NCBI RefSeq assembly: GCF_021389975.1
Contig: NZ_CP089981.1
Span: 3,063,501 to 3,127,500, forward strand
DNA: 64,000 nt
Direction: 5' to 3'
Origin: Fulvivirga ulvae
Lineage (GTDB): Bacteria > Bacteroidota > Bacteroidia > Cytophagales > Cyclobacteriaceae
Each line of letters opens with the position of its first letter. The stretch's first letter is position 1. Shown here piece after piece: positions 43,734-53,608 of this stretch. The notes beneath the pieces are model-generated. The model worked only from the letters and a program-made list of their open reading frames with translations, ran no database searches and was not told the origin of the DNA. The position numbers were made by a program, and so were the translations under genes.

Positions 43734-45686
43734 ATGGCAAAAACACTGGAAGAACATAGAAATCTGGCACATCAACCTGTCGGATTAACAGAAAAAACAA
43801 AGTTTGAAAAAATACATACGGAGATTTTTGATAACTCTACTCAGGCTTCATTAGCGATAGCGCATGAAATAGCTGAGCTGATCAGAAAAAAGCAGGCTGC
43901 CGGAGAGCATTGTGTATTAGGACTTGCTACCGGCTCTTCACCTACTTCAGTGTACAACGAGCTGGTAAGGTTGCATAAAGAGGATGGTTTAAGTTTTAAA
44001 AATGTCATAACTTTTAATCTGGACGAATATTTTCCCATGGAGCCCGATGCATTACAGAGCTACGTGAGGTTCATGAATGAATATTTATTTGACCATATCG
44101 ATATTGACAGAGAAAATATACATATACCTGACGGAACGCTCCCATATGAGCTTGTGGAGTCTTTCTGTCAGCAATACGAACAAATGATCAAAGACCTGGG
44201 AGGAATAGATTTGCAGATCCTTGGAATCGGTAGAACAGGGCACATAGGTTTTAACGAACCGGGGTCGCATATCAATTCCAAAACCAGGCTGATCACCCTT
44301 GACCACATCACCCGTCTGGATGCTGCCAGCGATTTCTTCGGCGAAGAAAATGTGCCCAGAAGGGCTATTACCATGGGAGTAGGCACGATCATGAATGCAA
44401 AGCGAATCATCCTCATGGCCTGGGGAGAGGGTAAGGCTAAAATTATCGGTCGTACCGTAGAAGGCGAAGTTACCGATACAGTACCCGCAACCTATCTGCA
44501 AAGCCACCCCAATACCACCCTCATACTTGATGACGGATCAGCAGCCGAGCTTGTCCGCGTAAAAACACCCTGGCTGGTGAAAACCTGCAAATGGGACAAT
44601 TACCTGGCCAAAAAAGCTGTAATATGGCTGGGTCTTAAGCTGGAAAAGCCTATACTCAAGCTCACTGACCGTGATTATAATGACCATGGTATGAGTGACC
44701 TTGTAGCAGAGCATGGCCCGGCTTACAATATCAATATTCAGATCTTTAATGAGTTACAGCATACCATTACCGGCTGGCCCGGAGGTAAGCCCAATGCAGA
44801 TGATACCCACAGACCTGAAAGAGCCAACCCTGCTAAAAAACGTGTATTGATCTTTAGCCCTCACCCCGATGATGATGTGATCTCCATGGGAGGTACTTTC
44901 ATAAGGCTGGTAGATCAGGGACATGACGTGCACGTGGCATACCAAACTTCAGGAAACATTGCTGTTTTTGATGAAGATGTAATCCGTTTTGCAGATTTCT
45001 TCCGGGATTTTAATGATGAATATGATATCAGCAATCAGGACGGAAAAAGCATTTATCAAAACATCGTTGAGACGATTAAAAATAAAAAGCCAGGCGATGT
45101 GGACAGTAAAATGGTACAGGCTATCAAAGGCCTGATCCGTAGAGGTGAGGCCAAAGCCGGCTGCCGATACGTAGGGCTGACTGATGACAAGGCACATTTT
45201 CTGGATATGCCTTTCTACGAAACCGGTTTGGTTAAAAAGAAACCTTTGAGTGAAGAAGATATCTCTATCATCATGGACCTGATGAGAGAAATAAAGCCTC
45301 ACCAGGTATATGCCGCCGGAGACCTTTCCGATCCGCACGGTACGCACCGCGTTTGTCTCACCGCAATTTTTGAGGCCATAGAGAGACTGAAAGAAGAAGA
45401 GTGGATGAAAGACTGCTGGGTGTGGCTCTACAGAGGTGCATGGCAGGAGTGGGATACCAACGATATAGAAATGGCAGTGCCCCTGAGCCCAGGCGAACTA
45501 ACCAGAAAACGCAAAGCGATATTTAAGCACCAGTCGCAAAAAGATACAGCCCTCTTTCCAGGCTCCGACCCCAGGGAGTTCTGGATGCGTGCAGAGGACA
45601 GAAACCATGCTACGGCAACGCTTTACGACAAGCTCGGCCTGCCGGAGTATGAGGCGATAGAAGGCTTTAAGAGGTATAAATTTTAA
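43734..45686 (+). CDS. nagB: NagB-PIG-L fusion: glucosamine-6-phosphate deaminase with deacetylase-like domain
   Basis: A 650-residue fusion. Residues ~20-270 are NagB-like: LGLATGSSPTSVYNEL, FNLDEYFPM, GIGRTGHIGFNEPGS and ITMGVGTIMNAKRIIL. In E. coli NagB the matching loop is GVGNDGHIAFNEP and its Asp141 assists catalysis; here that position is Thr. Residues ~370-640 are a PIG-L/LmbE deacetylase-like domain with a complete metal site: SPHPDDD (H377) and DPHGTH (H535, H538). No nagA is present in the locus, so the second domain may remove the acetyl group from GlcNAc-6-phosphate. The fusion type is known from other Bacteroidota. Confidence 0.9.
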   Translation: MAKTLEEHRNLAHQPVGLTEKTKFEKIHTEIFDNSTQASLAIAHEIAELIRKKQAAGEHCVLGLATGSSPTSVYNELVRLHKEDGLSFKNVITFNLDEYFPMEPDALQSYVRFMNEYLFDHIDIDRENIHIPDGTLPYELVESFCQQYEQMIKDLGGIDLQILGIGRTGHIGFNEPGSHINSKTRLITLDHITRLDAASDFFGEENVPRRAITMGVGTIMNAKRIILMAWGEGKAKIIGRTVEGEVTDTVPATYLQSHPNTTLILDDGSAAELVRVKTPWLVKTCKWDNYLAKKAVIWLGLKLEKPILKLTDRDYNDHGMSDLVAEHGPAYNINIQIFNELQHTITGWPGGKPNADDTHRPERANPAKKRVLIFSPHPDDDVISMGGTFIRLVDQGHDVHVAYQTSGNIAVFDEDVIRFADFFRDFNDEYDISNQDGKSIYQNIVETIKNKKPGDVDSKMVQAIKGLIRRGEAKAGCRYVGLTDDKAHFLDMPFYETGLVKKKPLSEEDISIIMDLMREIKPHQVYAAGDLSDPHGTHRVCLTAIFEAIERLKEEEWMKDCWVWLYRGAWQEWDTNDIEMAVPLSPGELTRKRKAIFKHQSQKDTALFPGSDPREFWMRAEDRNHATATLYDKLGLPEYEAIEGFKRYKF

Positions 45687-45704
45687 ATGTAGACTGAAGG
45701 ATTG

Positions 45705-48419
45705 ATGAAAATAAAACGGAGTTTAATCGTGATGTTACTGTGTCTGGGTTCTGGGTTAGGTTTCTCGGGCACAGATAGCGTCACCCAAAATGACCTGGTG
45801 CTTATGCCCTACCCGGCCAGTGTGGAGATCAGGGAGGGTAAGTTCAGGTTAAATAAAGATTTTACCATTGCTCATGAGGGTAAAGCTCATGAAAGGTTGT
45901 TTGCCCAGGCAACCCGGATGTTGCGGAGGCTGGACAGGAAAACAGGCTTTTTCTTTACGCAGGAATTCGTAACCCCGGAGCCAAAAAAAGGAGCAGGCCT
46001 GGTAATCAAAACACAACGCCCCGGTGAGGTCAGGTTTGGGGAAGATGAGTCTTACGAATTAACTGTGGGTGATAATCAGATCATACTCTCCGCAGCTAAT
46101 GACATAGGAGCTATACGCGGTATGGAAACACTTCTTCAACTGCTTAAAGCTGATGATGATGGATATTACTTCCCGGCTGTTGAAATCAAAGACCAGCCAC
46201 GCTTCCCATGGAGAGGATTGATGATTGATGTTGCCCGGCATTTTCACCCTATGGACGTTATCAAACGAAATCTTGACGGCATGGCAGCAGTTAAAATGAA
46301 TGTACTTCATCTGCACCTAGTTGATGATCAGGGATTTAGAGTAGAGAGTAAAGTCTATCCTCAATTTCATGAAAAAGCCTCTGATGGTAAATATTTTACA
46401 CAGCAGGAGATCAGGGAGATTATTCGATATGCGGATGAACTGGGCATCAGAGTCTATCCGGAATTTGATGTGCCCGGCCATGCCACAAGCTGGCTGGTGG
46501 CATTTCCCGAGCTGGCCAGTGCGCCCGGCCCGTATTCCATAGAAAGGAACTCAGGTATCTTTGATCCAACCCTCAACCCGACAATTGAAAAGACCTATGA
46601 GGTGCTTGGCAATCTCTTTGCCGAGATGTCCAACCTGTTCCCTGATCCTTATTTTCATATCGGTGGAGATGAGAACGAAGGGCATCACTGGGACCAGAAC
46701 CAGGACATTCAGAAGTTCATGAAAAAGCATGGCATAAAGGACAACCATGAGCTGCAGACCTACTTCAATAAACGCTTATTGAAAGTGCTGGACAAGCAGA
46801 ATAAAAAAATGGTCGGTTGGGACGAAATTTTACAACCTGATCTGCCAAAAACAGCGATCATCCATTCATGGAGAGGTCAGGAAGGACTTGCCAAGGCGGC
46901 AAGCCAGGGCTACAAAACCATCCTCTCCAACGGATACTATATTGACCTGATGAAGCCTGCCTACAAGCACTATCTCAATGATCCCATACCCGCAAATTCA
47001 GCGCTTACAGACGAGCAAAAGCAGAATGTGCTGGGCGGTGAGGCTACCATGTGGAGCGAATTGGTAACACCTACCACGGTGGACTCCCGGATCTGGCCAA
47101 GGACTGCTGCCATTGCAGAGCGGTTATGGTCACCGGCTGAGCTAAGGGATGTTGAAAGCATGTATGAAAGAATGGGAGAGATCAGCTTTTTGCTTGAGGA
47201 GCATGGACTTACCCACATCAGGAACCGCGATGTAATACTGCGAAACCTTGCACGTCAGGCTGATATAGAAGCCCTGAAAGTACTCTCTAATGTGGTGGAA
47301 CCATTGAAAGGCTACCGAAGAAACCCCGGAGGCGCAGTATATAAAACTTATTCTCCGTTTGTGCTTTTTGCTGATGCGGCCATTGCCGATGCACCGGACG
47401 CAAGGGTATTCAACCAGTCAGTAACAGACTATCTGAATGGCAATAACGAAGCCAAAGCAGAAATTAAAGTATGGCTTCAGTTATGGAGTGCAAACCATGA
47501 GAAATTAGCGCCTGTGATTGCCAAATCTCCTGTACTCTGGTCTATCAAAGATCTTTCCGCCAACTTGTCTGCCATAGCCAAAATCGGCCTGGATGCCCTG
47601 GAAGGCGACTTGCAGGAAGGAGATATCATGAGCCAGCTCAATAGCTATCATAGTGCCCTGGCCAAACTGGAGCAAAGCCGGGAGCAGGGAGGAAGAACTG
47701 ACCTGCAGGTGGTGAATTCCATCACGCAATTGGTTAAGAGCAAGGCTGGTGTGTTGGCGGCATACCGGGCAGAAAACAATGTTACCGTAGACGGTGATTT
47801 TTCTGACTGGAACGATGTAACCTGGAACTATTTCGTTCCTGCCAAACACCTGAACTGGAACGATACCTGTCACTTCGCTATCAAATGGGATAAAAAGAAC
47901 CTGTATTTTGCCTTTAAAGTTGATAATTCTAATTTGCAGGCTTTGGCCAATTCACGGGACAAAGAAGGCCTGCATATGGACGACGGTATAGAGTTCCTAC
48001 TCGATACAGACTTTGACCGAAGTAAAGAGTGGAAAGATGATGATCTGGCATACCATGTCAACGTGTTGAATGCCATCATAGATGACCGTGGAAGTTTAAA
48101 AAATGGTGAGTACAACAACGGCTGGAATGGCAATGCCAAAACCGCAGTAAAAGTATCGGGTACGGTAAACGACCCTTCCGATAAAGACCAGGGCTATCAG
48201 GTAGAAGTGGCCATAAGCTGGAAAGAGATAGGCAAAGCACCAAAGGATGAGCTGGTGATGGGCATTGACCTTTGTGTAAATGACAGGGACGATGTATATC
48301 AGCAGTACCGCTATTTTGACTATATGAATCTTCCCGTTTTTCATATGCCGGCCGGGTTTGCCAAATTGGTACTTGTAGACAAAAATTTTAAGGAGCGGAC
48401 TTCATTTGAGCAAGAGTAG
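45705..48419 (+). CDS. Beta-N-acetylhexosaminidase (GH20) with C-terminal sugar-binding domain
   Basis: A 904-residue enzyme with a signal peptide. The GH20 N-terminal domain (residues ~30-160) precedes the catalytic barrel: MIDVARHFHP, HLHLVDDQGFRVE, VYPEFDVPGHATSW and FHIGGDENEGHH with the catalytic pair D322/E323. After residue ~690 there is a family 9-like carbohydrate-binding/DOMON domain (VDGDFSDWNDVTW). It splits GlcNAc from chito-oligosaccharides, in the periplasm or on the surface. It is followed by nagX with a 14-bp overlap. Confidence 0.92.
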   Translation: MKIKRSLIVMLLCLGSGLGFSGTDSVTQNDLVLMPYPASVEIREGKFRLNKDFTIAHEGKAHERLFAQATRMLRRLDRKTGFFFTQEFVTPEPKKGAGLVIKTQRPGEVRFGEDESYELTVGDNQIILSAANDIGAIRGMETLLQLLKADDDGYYFPAVEIKDQPRFPWRGLMIDVARHFHPMDVIKRNLDGMAAVKMNVLHLHLVDDQGFRVESKVYPQFHEKASDGKYFTQQEIREIIRYADELGIRVYPEFDVPGHATSWLVAFPELASAPGPYSIERNSGIFDPTLNPTIEKTYEVLGNLFAEMSNLFPDPYFHIGGDENEGHHWDQNQDIQKFMKKHGIKDNHELQTYFNKRLLKVLDKQNKKMVGWDEILQPDLPKTAIIHSWRGQEGLAKAASQGYKTILSNGYYIDLMKPAYKHYLNDPIPANSALTDEQKQNVLGGEATMWSELVTPTTVDSRIWPRTAAIAERLWSPAELRDVESMYERMGEISFLLEEHGLTHIRNRDVILRNLARQADIEALKVLSNVVEPLKGYRRNPGGAVYKTYSPFVLFADAAIADAPDARVFNQSVTDYLNGNNEAKAEIKVWLQLWSANHEKLAPVIAKSPVLWSIKDLSANLSAIAKIGLDALEGDLQEGDIMSQLNSYHSALAKLEQSREQGGRTDLQVVNSITQLVKSKAGVLAAYRAENNVTVDGDFSDWNDVTWNYFVPAKHLNWNDTCHFAIKWDKKNLYFAFKVDNSNLQALANSRDKEGLHMDDGIEFLLDTDFDRSKEWKDDDLAYHVNVLNAIIDDRGSLKNGEYNNGWNGNAKTAVKVSGTVNDPSDKDQGYQVEVAISWKEIGKAPKDELVMGIDLCVNDRDDVYQQYRYFDYMNLPVFHMPAGFAKLVLVDKNFKERTSFEQE

Positions 48420-49515
48420 CAGATTACTTTCTTTGGACGTGTTCCGGGGAATAACCATAGCAGCCATGATCGTGGTCAACAATCCGGGGTCATGGTCTGC
48501 GGTATATCCCCCATTGCTACACGCGACCTGGCATGGCTGTACACTTACTGACCTGGTATTTCCATTTTTCCTGTTCATAGTAGGTGTTGCCATTTGCCTC
48601 TCATTAGGCCGTGTGGCAAGTCAGCCAGAAAACCATAAGAAAGTAATCCTGAACGTGGTCAGGAGGAGCATCGTCCTCTTTCTCATAGGGCTTTTCCTGA
48701 ATGCGTTCCCATACTTTGACCTGTATGAACTGCGAATCCCCGGAGTACTCCAGAGAATCGCCGTAGTATTCCTCGTTTGTGCCATTATATTCCTGAAAAC
48801 CAACCGCAGGACACAGATAGCAATCGGAGGTATTATTTTAGTTGTTTATTGGCTCATGTTCCTTATTATACCTGTACCGGGAGTAAGTACCGGCAGCCTC
48901 GAACAGGGTGCCAACCTTGCGGCATGGGTAGATTCGCTGCTCCTGCAAGGGCATATGTGGGCAGTGACCAAAACGTGGGACCCCGAAGGAGTATTAAGCA
49001 CACTTCCGGCTATTGTTACAGGAATAACAGGCATGCTCACCGGTCAATTGATCAGCAGAGCAGATCTGAGCAGGGAAGAGAAGCTCATCAGGCTATTTGT
49101 TTCAGCAAACCTGCTGATAGTGGCAGCCCTTTTCTGGAGCCTGTTGTTTCCTATCAACAAAAGCCTGTGGACCAGCTCCTATGTGCTGTATACAGGAGGT
49201 ATAGCCATACATTTTCTGGCATTCCTGTACTGGTTGCTCGACGTAAAAATGCACCGAAGTAAATATTGGGAGCCCTTTAAAGCTTTTGGGATGAATGCCA
49301 TCTTCGTCTATGTACTGTCTATGCTGCTGGCCAGCTTACTGGTCGCCATACCGGTATCAGAAGGCCGAAGCCTCCAGGAGTGGCTCTACGGTGGGGTGAC
49401 TTCCATTTTTGGTGATGCCTATTTTTCCTCTTTCATTTATGCCCTGCTCTTTACCTTATTGATGTTTGTCCCTACATGGGTTTTGTACAAAAGAAATATT
49501 ATTATCAAAGTTTAA
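48406..49515 (+). CDS. nagX: NagX-like acyltransferase family membrane protein
   Basis: A 369-residue protein with about ten membrane helices, of the DUF5009/heparan-alpha-glucosaminide N-acetyltransferase family. LSLDVFRGITIAAMIVVNN and LHATWHGCTLTDLVFPFFLF (with the His implicated in acetyl transfer in the lysosomal relative) are visible. In nag loci it is called NagX; its role in GlcNAc use is not settled. It begins with TTG at 48406 inside the end of the hexosaminidase gene. Confidence 0.87.
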   Translation: MSKSSRLLSLDVFRGITIAAMIVVNNPGSWSAVYPPLLHATWHGCTLTDLVFPFFLFIVGVAICLSLGRVASQPENHKKVILNVVRRSIVLFLIGLFLNAFPYFDLYELRIPGVLQRIAVVFLVCAIIFLKTNRRTQIAIGGIILVVYWLMFLIIPVPGVSTGSLEQGANLAAWVDSLLLQGHMWAVTKTWDPEGVLSTLPAIVTGITGMLTGQLISRADLSREEKLIRLFVSANLLIVAALFWSLLFPINKSLWTSSYVLYTGGIAIHFLAFLYWLLDVKMHRSKYWEPFKAFGMNAIFVYVLSMLLASLLVAIPVSEGRSLQEWLYGGVTSIFGDAYFSSFIYALLFTLLMFVPTWVLYKRNIIIKV

Positions 49516-49527
49516 TATCCCCTATTC

Positions 49528-51309
49528 ATGATTTTAGAAACCATTGACTGGATCTCCGTAGTTGCATTTTTTGTAATCTCGTTGGTAATAGGAATAGTAG
49601 TTGCCCGCCAGGCCGGCTCCAGTGTATCCGAATTCTTTTTATCGGGGCGGAACATGCCCTGGTGGTTATTGGGTGTATCCATGGTGGCTACCACATTTTC
49701 TGCCGATACCCCAAACCTGGTCACTGACATTGTCCGTCAGAATGGTGTTTCCGGCAACTGGGAGTGGTGGGCATTTCTGCTCACCGGTATGCTTACCGTA
49801 TTTGTTTACTCCAAACTTTGGCGAAGGTCCGAAGTGCTCACCGATCTTGAGTTTTATGAGCTCAGGTACAGCGGTCGTGCCGCAGCTTTCCTTCGGGGGT
49901 TCCGTGCCGTTTACCTTGGCGTGTTTTTCAACATCATGATCATGGCTACAGTTTGCCTTGCAGCCATCAAGATAGGAGGGGTGCTGCTTAACCTTTCACC
50001 GGTCCAGACCCTGCTGATTGCTTCCGTGGTTACGGTGATTTACAGTTCTTTGGGTGGGCTTAAAGGGGTTCTGATCACCGACTTTGTACAGTTTATCATT
50101 GCTATGATCGGCTCTGTGTGGGCATCGTACGTTATTGTAAACCTGCCTGAAGTAGGCGGTATGGCCAATATGCTCTCCCACGAGGCAGTAATCCCCAAGC
50201 TGAATATCCTCCCAGATTTTAATGATACTGAAACCCTGATCCCCTTGTTTATCATACCGCTTGCTGTGCAGTGGTGGAGCGTATGGTATCCCGGTGCTGA
50301 ACCGGGAGGAGGTGGATATATCGCACAAAGAATGCTGTCTGCCAAAAATGAGCAGCATGCGATCGGGGCAACTTTATTCTTCAATATCGCACACTATGCC
50401 CTGCGACCCTGGCCGTGGATCATCATCGCTCTGGCCTCTATAGTGGTATTTCCTACGCTGGAATCCATTCAGGCTGCCTTCCCTCACCTTGAGCCGGGCA
50501 TTGTGCAGCATGACCTGGCCTATCCGGCTATGCTTACCTATTTGCCACACGGCCTGTTAGGTGTGGTTATCGCTTCATTGATTGCAGCCTTTATGTCAAC
50601 TATTTCCACGCACCTAAACTGGGGCTCTTCTTACGTGGTCAATGATGTGTACAGGAGGTTTATCAATCCCGAAGCATCGGATAAAGAAATGGTAAATCTG
50701 GGGCGGCTTTCCACGGTTTTGCTTATGGTTTTTGCCGCAATTCTGGCTTTATATCTGGAAAACGCCATTCAGGCTTTCAGGATACTTCTCACCATCGGTG
50801 CAGGTACAGGGTTGATCTTTATCTTGCGCTGGTTCTGGTGGAGGATCAATGCCTACACGGAGCTGGCCGGTATGGTGGCATCATTTTTCATCGCCATATA
50901 TTTTGAGTTCATCCATGAAGGGCTGGGATTTGAACCTATTCCTAATCATTACCGCCTGCTACTCGGGATCATCATTACTACTATAATATGGCTTATCGCC
51001 ACGCTGATGACCCGGCCTACCAGCAAGGAGAAATTGAGGGAATTTTATTTGAAAGTCAGACCTGCAGGCCCCGGCTGGGAGTCGGTAGTGAAAAAAGCCA
51101 AAAGTGACAACATCAGCATTCCCGAGGTGAAGCATAATCTGAGCTTGCAAATACTGAGTGTGTTCATAGGAAGTATTACCGTATTCTGTGCCCTCTTTGC
51201 CTCTGGGTATTGGATCTACCAGAACATCATGCCTGCCATGGTACTGAGTGTGGTCAGCGTTGCAGGTGCCGTGTGGCTGGTGGTGATGTGGAAAAAACTT
51301 TCAGGTTGA
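49528..51309 (+). CDS. Sodium:solute symporter, probable GlcNAc/sugar transporter
   Basis: A 593-residue SSF transporter with about 14 membrane helices. VSEFFLSGRNMPWWLLGVSM and FSADTPNLVTDIV are typical of the sodium/sugar branch, as is STISTHLNWGSSYVVNDVY. It follows nagX by 12 bp and probably takes up GlcNAc or chitobiose from the periplasm across the inner membrane. It ends the nag operon. Confidence 0.9.
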   Translation: MILETIDWISVVAFFVISLVIGIVVARQAGSSVSEFFLSGRNMPWWLLGVSMVATTFSADTPNLVTDIVRQNGVSGNWEWWAFLLTGMLTVFVYSKLWRRSEVLTDLEFYELRYSGRAAAFLRGFRAVYLGVFFNIMIMATVCLAAIKIGGVLLNLSPVQTLLIASVVTVIYSSLGGLKGVLITDFVQFIIAMIGSVWASYVIVNLPEVGGMANMLSHEAVIPKLNILPDFNDTETLIPLFIIPLAVQWWSVWYPGAEPGGGGYIAQRMLSAKNEQHAIGATLFFNIAHYALRPWPWIIIALASIVVFPTLESIQAAFPHLEPGIVQHDLAYPAMLTYLPHGLLGVVIASLIAAFMSTISTHLNWGSSYVVNDVYRRFINPEASDKEMVNLGRLSTVLLMVFAAILALYLENAIQAFRILLTIGAGTGLIFILRWFWWRINAYTELAGMVASFFIAIYFEFIHEGLGFEPIPNHYRLLLGIIITTIIWLIATLMTRPTSKEKLREFYLKVRPAGPGWESVVKKAKSDNISIPEVKHNLSLQILSVFIGSITVFCALFASGYWIYQNIMPAMVLSVVSVAGAVWLVVMWKKLSG

Positions 51310-51473
51310 AGCTGTAGATTAGACCCACATCATGGGTAAACGTTTACTCATTTTTCAAAACATATTTTGCTCCGAGATGATAAAAATACGGCTAATTGCT
51401 GATTACGAATAAGTCTTGGAGATATGGCATAGTTGTTTCATTGAGTTTTTCCGGAAATCAAATATTAATAACT

Positions 51474-52094
51474 ATGAACCAATTTAAAATTACAATACTT
51501 TCAATGGCACTGGTTTTAGCAGGCTTATCGTTTGCGCAGGCCCAGACTCCACGCGGAGGTATAAAAGGAGGTTTGAATTTAAGTAACCTTTATATAGATG
51601 ATGTGGAAGATGAGAATGTAAGAACAGGCTTTCACGCTGGTATTTACACACAACTCATGATTACCCCTGCGTTTGGAATTCAGCCTGAGCTTAATTATTC
51701 CACCAAAGGAGCAAAAGCAGAGTATGATGTACTTGGCTTTGAAGGAGAGAATAAATTTAACCTCGGATATCTTGATATCCCCGTATTGGCTACATTTAAG
51801 TTAGGTGATGATGCCGATATTCACTTCGGACCATACTTTGGCTACCTCGTGGGTGTAAGCACTTCCACGGAGGGAGACTTTGGCGATGGATATGAAGAGC
51901 TTGACCGCGATGACTACAAGAAGTGGGACTACGGACTTGCCGGTGGTCTGGCCCTGAACTTTAACCCCATTAGTATCGGGCTGAGGTATAACTACGGACT
52001 GAACAAAATTGCCGACAGTGATGAAGCGGAAAACCTGATAGGTGATGCTAAAAACTCTGTCGCCCAGGTTTTTCTGGCCTTTAACATGCGTTAG
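51474..52094 (+). CDS. Outer-membrane beta-barrel protein (porin family)
   Basis: A 206-residue protein with a signal peptide ending AQA and an eight-strand barrel of the PorT/OMP_b-brl type: GGIKGGLNLSNLYIDD, FHAGIYTQLMITPAFGIQPELNYSTKGAK and a final VAQVFLAFNMR. The start is the ATG at 51474. It lies 160 bp behind the nag operon and has its own promoter region. The function is unknown. Confidence 0.88.
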   Translation: MNQFKITILSMALVLAGLSFAQAQTPRGGIKGGLNLSNLYIDDVEDENVRTGFHAGIYTQLMITPAFGIQPELNYSTKGAKAEYDVLGFEGENKFNLGYLDIPVLATFKLGDDADIHFGPYFGYLVGVSTSTEGDFGDGYEELDRDDYKKWDYGLAGGLALNFNPISIGLRYNYGLNKIADSDEAENLIGDAKNSVAQVFLAFNMR

Positions 52095-52210
52095 TGAAGG
52101 CTTAGTTCAGGAGCATTGAGAATCTAAATGAGGGGCTGGTGCAGAGAAACTTCAGTAACACGAGGTTAATGGTTTTTGATCGGATCGCCAAATTTCTGCC
52201 CTGCTCCTCA

Positions 52211-52876
52211 TTACCTTTTTCTGGTAATGTGGGTCACAAACTTTTTATAGCGGTTAAGACCATATTGATTGGCAAAGAGCCTCATGGCAAAATATAAGTC
52301 ACCCTTATTATCCCCGATGCTTTGCCTCACCTCTTCCATAAAGGTTTCCCTCACAATTTTAGGCAGGCTATGCGGCAGATATTTCTGAATTTCCTGGCTA
52401 ATGGTGGCAGAAGGGATTTGCTTTAATGATTCAATAGACTTGTGAATATAGGCATCGAGGTAGTGGTCATGATTATCCTCAATCAAAGTTTCACAATACT
52501 TTTCGATAGAATCCATCACCAGTTTTGGGCCGACAGGTATGATCTGAACCTTTTCATCAGGCTGCTCCTTACCTTTGGAAGATACAATATTGTAAAAGTT
52601 GAGGTTGGTAATACCTTTTATCCCTAAGCCGATGGTCAGCGGGTTAAGTATAGCTGCCACATCTCCCTCAGGAAGTAAATTCTTTTTGAATAGCACCCAA
52701 TAAATGAATGTCGCCAGCAGTCCATGTGCTATACCATACAGGTGAAAGGGAATGGATATTTTAAATAAGAGCAGGTAATTTTTTCTAAACTTGCGGTGCC
52801 CATACTCAAGCATTGAGATGGGGTAGGCGGCAATAAAGGTAAGTAGGTAAGGTAGATAAGGGTTTTCGAATATCAT
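52211..52876 (-). CDS. Membrane protein with helical cytosolic domain, unknown
   Basis: A 221-residue protein. It starts with a hydrophobic segment (YLPYLLTFIAAYPISML), has another around FHLYGIAHGLLATFIYWVLF, and then a soluble helical part. No family is recognised. Its start is 10 bp behind the small winged-helix gene at 52887, so the two form a unit. Confidence 0.65.
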   Translation of the reverse strand: MIFENPYLPYLLTFIAAYPISMLEYGHRKFRKNYLLLFKISIPFHLYGIAHGLLATFIYWVLFKKNLLPEGDVAAILNPLTIGLGIKGITNLNFYNIVSSKGKEQPDEKVQIIPVGPKLVMDSIEKYCETLIEDNHDHYLDAYIHKSIESLKQIPSATISQEIQKYLPHSLPKIVRETFMEEVRQSIGDNKGDLYFAMRLFANQYGLNRYKKFVTHITRKR

Positions 52877-52886
52877 GGGAAGATGA

Positions 52887-53108
52887 CTATGCCACTTTAG
52901 ACTGGCCTTCTTCGGTAAGGTAAATTTGATTGTCCACTAACCGAACCAGTCCTTTCTGGGAAAAGTTTTCAACCACCTTCCGTACATCTCCCGACGCTGC
53001 ATTAAGTTTATAGGCCAGTACATCCAGGCTTATGCTTGAAACGCTATCCTCCAGCAAGTCTGCAAGAGTTTTGGCAATCGTTAAAGATAATGGCTCAACA
53101 ATTTTCAT
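52887..53108 (-). CDS. Small winged-helix-like protein
   Basis: A 73-residue protein with a helix-turn-helix pattern (SISLDVLAYKLNAASGDVRKVVENFSQKGLVRLVDNQIYLTEEG), typical of a winged helix. It precedes the membrane protein gene by 10 bp, and may regulate or partner it. The exact family is not identified. Confidence 0.7.
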   Translation of the reverse strand: MKIVEPLSLTIAKTLADLLEDSVSSISLDVLAYKLNAASGDVRKVVENFSQKGLVRLVDNQIYLTEEGQSKVA

Positions 53109-53608
53109 ATTAAAAAACTTTGTACTTCAAAATAAACAAAATTTTATATAAAACGGTTGCGTCGGGCTGATAATTACTTGAGAATAGTTTTTTTATGTGT
53201 TCCGGTCAAAGTGAAAGAACAGAGTTCCTCAAATTAGCCCACATAAAAAGCTTCCTTAGTAGACAATGACTACGGACAGAAGTAAAATTCTAAATCTTGA
53301 TCATTCAATTGCTTTTGTTCCCAAACCAATCCACGTCTGTGACACGGCCAATGAAAGTGAAATTCTGCTGATTTTCATTTAAAATACCCAAGGTTGGGTA
53401 TTGACAACATAACTAGGGCCGGGCTACCTTTAAACTCAATTGCAGATTAGTTTTTCGGCTAGAGAAAGGGGGTGTATACCCTCGGGAGTTTAAAATGCCA
53501 GCAGAAAATGTTTGAAGAGGAATTTATCGAGGAGGTGCATTGTATTTTAATGGCCAAAAAACTTTTATGTCATAATTCATATGTTATATTCGTTTCCAAG
53601 TATTCGAT
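53109..53608. other. Intergenic region with direct repeat and hairpin
   Basis: No gene is seen. It holds one copy of the repeat TGTGACACGGCCAATGAAAG (53338-53357) and, shortly after, a hairpin ATACCCAAGGTTGGGTAT (53384-53401). The second repeat copy lies at 55788. Confidence 0.5.
53338..53357 (+). repeat. Direct repeat flanking the DUF4157 cassette, left copy
   Basis: TGTGACACGGCCAATGAAAG; the right copy at 55788-55807 differs at one base (A for G at position 16). The two copies are 2,450 bp apart and enclose the DUF4157 gene and the lipoprotein gene. Confidence 0.7.

Noticed and set aside
51424..51440. TGGCATAGTTGTTTCA as a sigma-54 promoter of the beta-barrel gene
   Set aside because: The -12 part lacks TTG; one half-match is expected by chance.
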